A DNA stretch of 8,376 bases from an uncultured Clostridia bacterium (GTDB taxonomy: Bacteria; Bacillota; Clostridia; Christensenellales; UBA1242): NCBI GenBank assembly GCA_937992055.1, contig CALKLQ010000024.1:1-8376 (forward strand), given 5' to 3'. Both the position numbers and the translations under genes were made by a program. Below the pieces are notes generated by a model that was given only the letters and a program-made list of their open reading frames with translations, did not search any database and was not told the DNA's origin. Positions within the stretch are counted from its first letter, which is position 1; each line of letters opens with the position of its first letter. Positions 7,025 to 8,376 of this stretch are shown piece by piece.

Positions 7025-7034
7025 TATGTATTAC
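7025..7034 (-). promoter_or_regulatory. Repeated leader motif before the capsid gene
   Basis: The minus-strand decamer GTAATACATA lies 21 bases before the capsid ATG, with AAGGAG in between (7 bases after the motif, 8 before the ATG). The identical decamer occurs at the same spacing before the scaffold gene. It may be a translation or RNA-stability element; its role is not known. Confidence 0.45.
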
Positions 7035-7043
7035 GTTTGTTTT

Positions 7044-7688
7044 TTACTTCACACCTGCTTCAGCTTTGAATTTTTCAGCCAGTGTTGGGTTGGATTGTTC
7101 CAACTGCATTTGCTTAGTCAGGTTTAAAGTTTCTTTTTTGTATGGGTTAGGCATAGAAGAATTGTTGAAATTACCCGGATTGCTGCCGCCACCAACATTA
7201 AAATTCACTTTTAATTCAGGGTATTCTTCAGCAATCTTTTTCACAGCTTCTTCAAGATTTTCAGCATCTAGCTGAACCAAGTTCATTGCTTTGTCTTTCA
7301 AGCCTGATTTTTTAAGAAGTTCAGCAACTTGTGCTTTTTTCTCATAAGTTGCCGCTTTCTTTTGGGCTTCTTCAAACTTAGCTGTCAGTTCTTTATTTGC
7401 GTTCGCAATCTCTGTGATTTTCGCAGCAAGAACATCTGTTTCTTTCACATCTTCAGGTTTGAAGCCTAATGTTTCAGCAAGAATTTCTTTCAGTTTTTTT
7501 GTGTCCTTTAAATCAATTCTTTTTGCAGCATTTTCATCATTTAGCTTTTTGATGTGGTCTTTGAACTCTGCTGATGTATCTGCTTTTGCTTTTGCAACAG
7601 CTTCATCAATCATTTTTTGAACCTGTTCTTTCGTGAAGGTTTCTGTGTTGTTTTGAGGATCTCCCCCATTGTTTCCAGTTCCGGGCAT
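7044..7688 (-). CDS. Capsid scaffolding protein
   Basis: This 214-residue protein probably directs assembly of the procapsid and then leaves or is degraded. ATG 7688 has AAGGAG 8 bases upstream. It starts with a disordered Gly/Asn-rich stretch (about 1-17), followed by FTKEQVQKMIDEAVAKAKAD and long charged helices to about residue 130 rich in Lys, Glu and Ala, likely coiled coil. A Gly/Asn/Ser linker (about 165-178) leads to NPYKKETLNLTKQMQLEQSN and PTLAEKFKAEAG, which match the 'NP-W/Y-KKETfNLTxQ ... NPxLA' ending common in scaffolds next to Gp13-like capsids. Such C-terminal basic helices usually bind the capsid protein. It directly precedes the capsid gene, separated by 40 bases. Confidence 0.87.
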   Translation of the reverse strand: MPGTGNNGGDPQNNTETFTKEQVQKMIDEAVAKAKADTSAEFKDHIKKLNDENAAKRIDLKDTKKLKEILAETLGFKPEDVKETDVLAAKITEIANANKELTAKFEEAQKKAATYEKKAQVAELLKKSGLKDKAMNLVQLDAENLEEAVKKIAEEYPELKVNFNVGGGSNPGNFNNSSMPNPYKKETLNLTKQMQLEQSNPTLAEKFKAEAGVK

Positions 7689-7709
7689 CTCGCGTTCTCC
7701 TTTACTTTT

Positions 7710-7719
7710 TATGTATTAC
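7710..7719 (-). promoter_or_regulatory. Repeated leader motif before the scaffold gene
   Basis: The minus-strand decamer GTAATACATA lies 21 bases before the scaffold ATG, with AAGGAG at the same relative position as in the capsid leader. Part of it overlaps the possible -10 box of the promoter proposed at 7715-7743, so a promoter explanation is possible for this copy. Confidence 0.45.
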
Positions 7720-7743
7720 AATTAAGCCTGCTGAATCACTCAA
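7715..7743 (-). promoter_or_regulatory. Possible sigma70/sigmaA-type promoter for scaffold and capsid
   Basis: On the minus strand TTGAGT (7743-7738) is followed after 17 bases by TGTAAT (7720-7715), matching 4 of 6 and 5 of 6 consensus positions. It lies just downstream of a terminator and about 27 bases before the scaffold ATG, where a new promoter would make sense. In AT-rich DNA such matches occur by chance. Confidence 0.35.
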
Positions 7744-7769
7744 CACGCTTGAAAAATTTTGCATAGAAA

Positions 7770-7790
7770 AGAAGCCCCTGAAGGGCTTCT
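7770..7790 (-). terminator. Intrinsic terminator before the scaffold gene
   Basis: A perfect 8-bp stem, AGAAGCCC with GGGCTTCT, encloses a 5-base loop. On the minus strand it continues GGGCTTCTTTTCTATG, giving a short U-rich tract. It lies about 33 bases after the stop of the 64-residue gene and separates the portal/minor head genes from the scaffold-capsid pair. The opposite strand has no U-tract, so the direction is clear. Confidence 0.75.
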
Positions 7791-7823
7791 GAAAATCCAA
7801 CTATCACAAATCAATTATAAAAT

Positions 7824-8018
7824 TTATTCACCAATTATTATGCCGTTTATAATACAAGGCAATTCAGGTTTTTTAATATCGGGGTTTACTTCACTGTAAT
7901 AATCCCAAATATTTGTTTTTAATTTTTCATTAAGAAAATTTCTTTCTTCAACTGAAAGTGCCATATATTCTTCATTTGTCATATTGAATTCTTTTAAATC
8001 GTTTGGTAGCTTTATCAT
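7824..8018 (-). CDS. Small hypothetical phage protein (64 residues)
   Basis: I do not recognise this protein. ATG 8018 overlaps the upstream TGA as ATGA, so its translation is probably coupled to the minor head gene; AAAGGA lies about 12 bases upstream, a weak spacing. It is small and acidic, with a likely helix at MTNEEYMALSVEERNFLNEKL, then IWDYYSEVNPDIKKPELP and a short hydrophobic end, IINGIIIGE. There is no signal peptide or transmembrane segment. A second ATG at 7982 (MTNEEY) lacks a ribosome binding site, so the first is preferred. It lies between the portal/minor head region and the terminator ahead of the scaffold gene, so a head-related or accessory role is possible. The tight overlap suggests a real gene. 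Confidence 0.7.
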   Translation of the reverse strand: MIKLPNDLKEFNMTNEEYMALSVEERNFLNEKLKTNIWDYYSEVNPDIKKPELPCIINGIIIGE

Positions 8019-8376
8019 AGTTCTTTTAGTTCCTTTACATACAATGTAAACAAAGTTTCAAGTGATTTCAATAGGTCAGGTACATTTTCTTTAAGAACAT
8101 TTAAGGCTTCTGTACAATTATTTGTTCTTAAATAGAAATATTGTGCAAAGATTTCAGCTTCTTTTGTTCCATATTGTCTGAAATACTTTGCCCCATGTCC
8201 TGAAATTGCATAGCTTGCTTTATCAAACATATTGCCGTTTGTAAGTGCATCAAATATGTCAGAAACAGCACACCAGCCATCTTGCCTTTGGGCTTTGAAA
8301 TTGGTTATTCCGTTAGGTAACTTGTATTTTTCTTTTACTTCTCTGAATTTATTTGCAACGGCTTCAGGGAATTTAT
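8015..8376 (-). CDS. Probable minor head protein, C-terminal part with metallopeptidase-like extension (5' end beyond the window)
   Basis: Only the last 119 codons are visible; the frame is open to the right edge, so the ATG at 8230 is internal. The visible part reads VSDIFDALTNGNM, then SGHGAKYFRQYGTKEAEIFAQYFYL and a helical end (PDLLKSLETLFTLYVKEL). This resembles the C-terminal domain of some phage minor head proteins, with 'sDIhsALTnG ... GHsxxYW ... xEaFAnhFe' and a late Glu thought to serve a zinc-dependent peptidase-like fold. An HExxH motif would lie upstream and cannot be seen. The position, before scaffold and capsid and after where portal genes usually lie, fits. A free-standing effector or peptidase gene is the alternative. 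The function is inferred, not shown. Confidence 0.6.
   Translation of the reverse strand, partial: KFPEAVANKFREVKEKYKLPNGITNFKAQRQDGWCAVSDIFDALTNGNMFDKASYAISGHGAKYFRQYGTKEAEIFAQYFYLRTNNCTEALNVLKENVPDLLKSLETLFTLYVKELKEL

Noticed and set aside
8228..8230. ATG 8230 as the start of a short 71-residue gene
   Set aside because: The frame stays open upstream to the window edge and the recognisable domain begins before this ATG, so it is internal to a longer gene.
1..8376. CRISPR arrays, tRNA genes, insertion sequences, retroelements, defence genes or an altered genetic code
   Set aside because: I saw no regularly spaced repeats, cloverleaf-like sequence, transposase, reverse transcriptase or in-frame reassigned stops; the window is fully explained by phage structural genes and short intergenic signals.

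Overview
The window is a late structural module (head and tail morphogenesis) of a long-tailed double-stranded DNA phage or prophage. Every supported gene lies on the minus strand, so the genes are transcribed from high to low coordinates. The DNA is AT-rich. Most genes start with ATG behind AAGGAG/AGGAG ribosome binding sites about 8 bases away. TAA, TAG and TGA all end genes, so nothing suggests an altered genetic code. The strong Shine-Dalgarno sites fit a low-GC Firmicutes-like host, but a low-GC host from another phylum cannot be excluded. No integrase, lysis or host gene is present, so free phage and prophage cannot be told apart.

Layout in transcription order. (1) 8376-8015: the last 119 codons of a gene entering from the right edge, probably a portal-associated minor head protein with a C-terminal metallopeptidase-like extension. 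(2) 8018-7824: a 64-residue unknown protein, overlapping gene 1 by ATGA. (3) 7790-7770: an intrinsic terminator, followed by a possible promoter. (4) 7688-7044: scaffold protein. (5) 7003-5975: Gp13-like major capsid protein, followed by a terminator-like hairpin. (6) 5903-4268: four compact neck genes, namely a DnaT-like adaptor, a head-closure/minor capsid protein, an HK97 gp10-like protein and a tail terminator. (7) 4241-3663: probable major tail tube protein, followed by another terminator-like hairpin. (8) 3582-2957: tail assembly chaperone, with a -1 programmed frameshift signal that fuses it to a downstream T-like domain. (9) 2947 to beyond position 1: tape measure protein, of which 982 codons are visible and the C-terminus is missing.

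The genes follow the assembly order: scaffold and capsid build the procapsid, the four neck proteins close the head and join the tail, and the tube protein polymerises around a tape measure handled by the G and GT chaperones. The most informative regulatory signals are the A_AAA_AAG slippery site with its AU-rich hairpin, the hairpin terminators just after the capsid and tail tube genes, and a leader motif repeated at the same distance from the scaffold and capsid start codons. I find no credible new defence system, CRISPR array, RNA gene or insertion sequence. Apart from the unknown 64-residue protein, the content is a recognisable phage module with some noteworthy regulatory detail.
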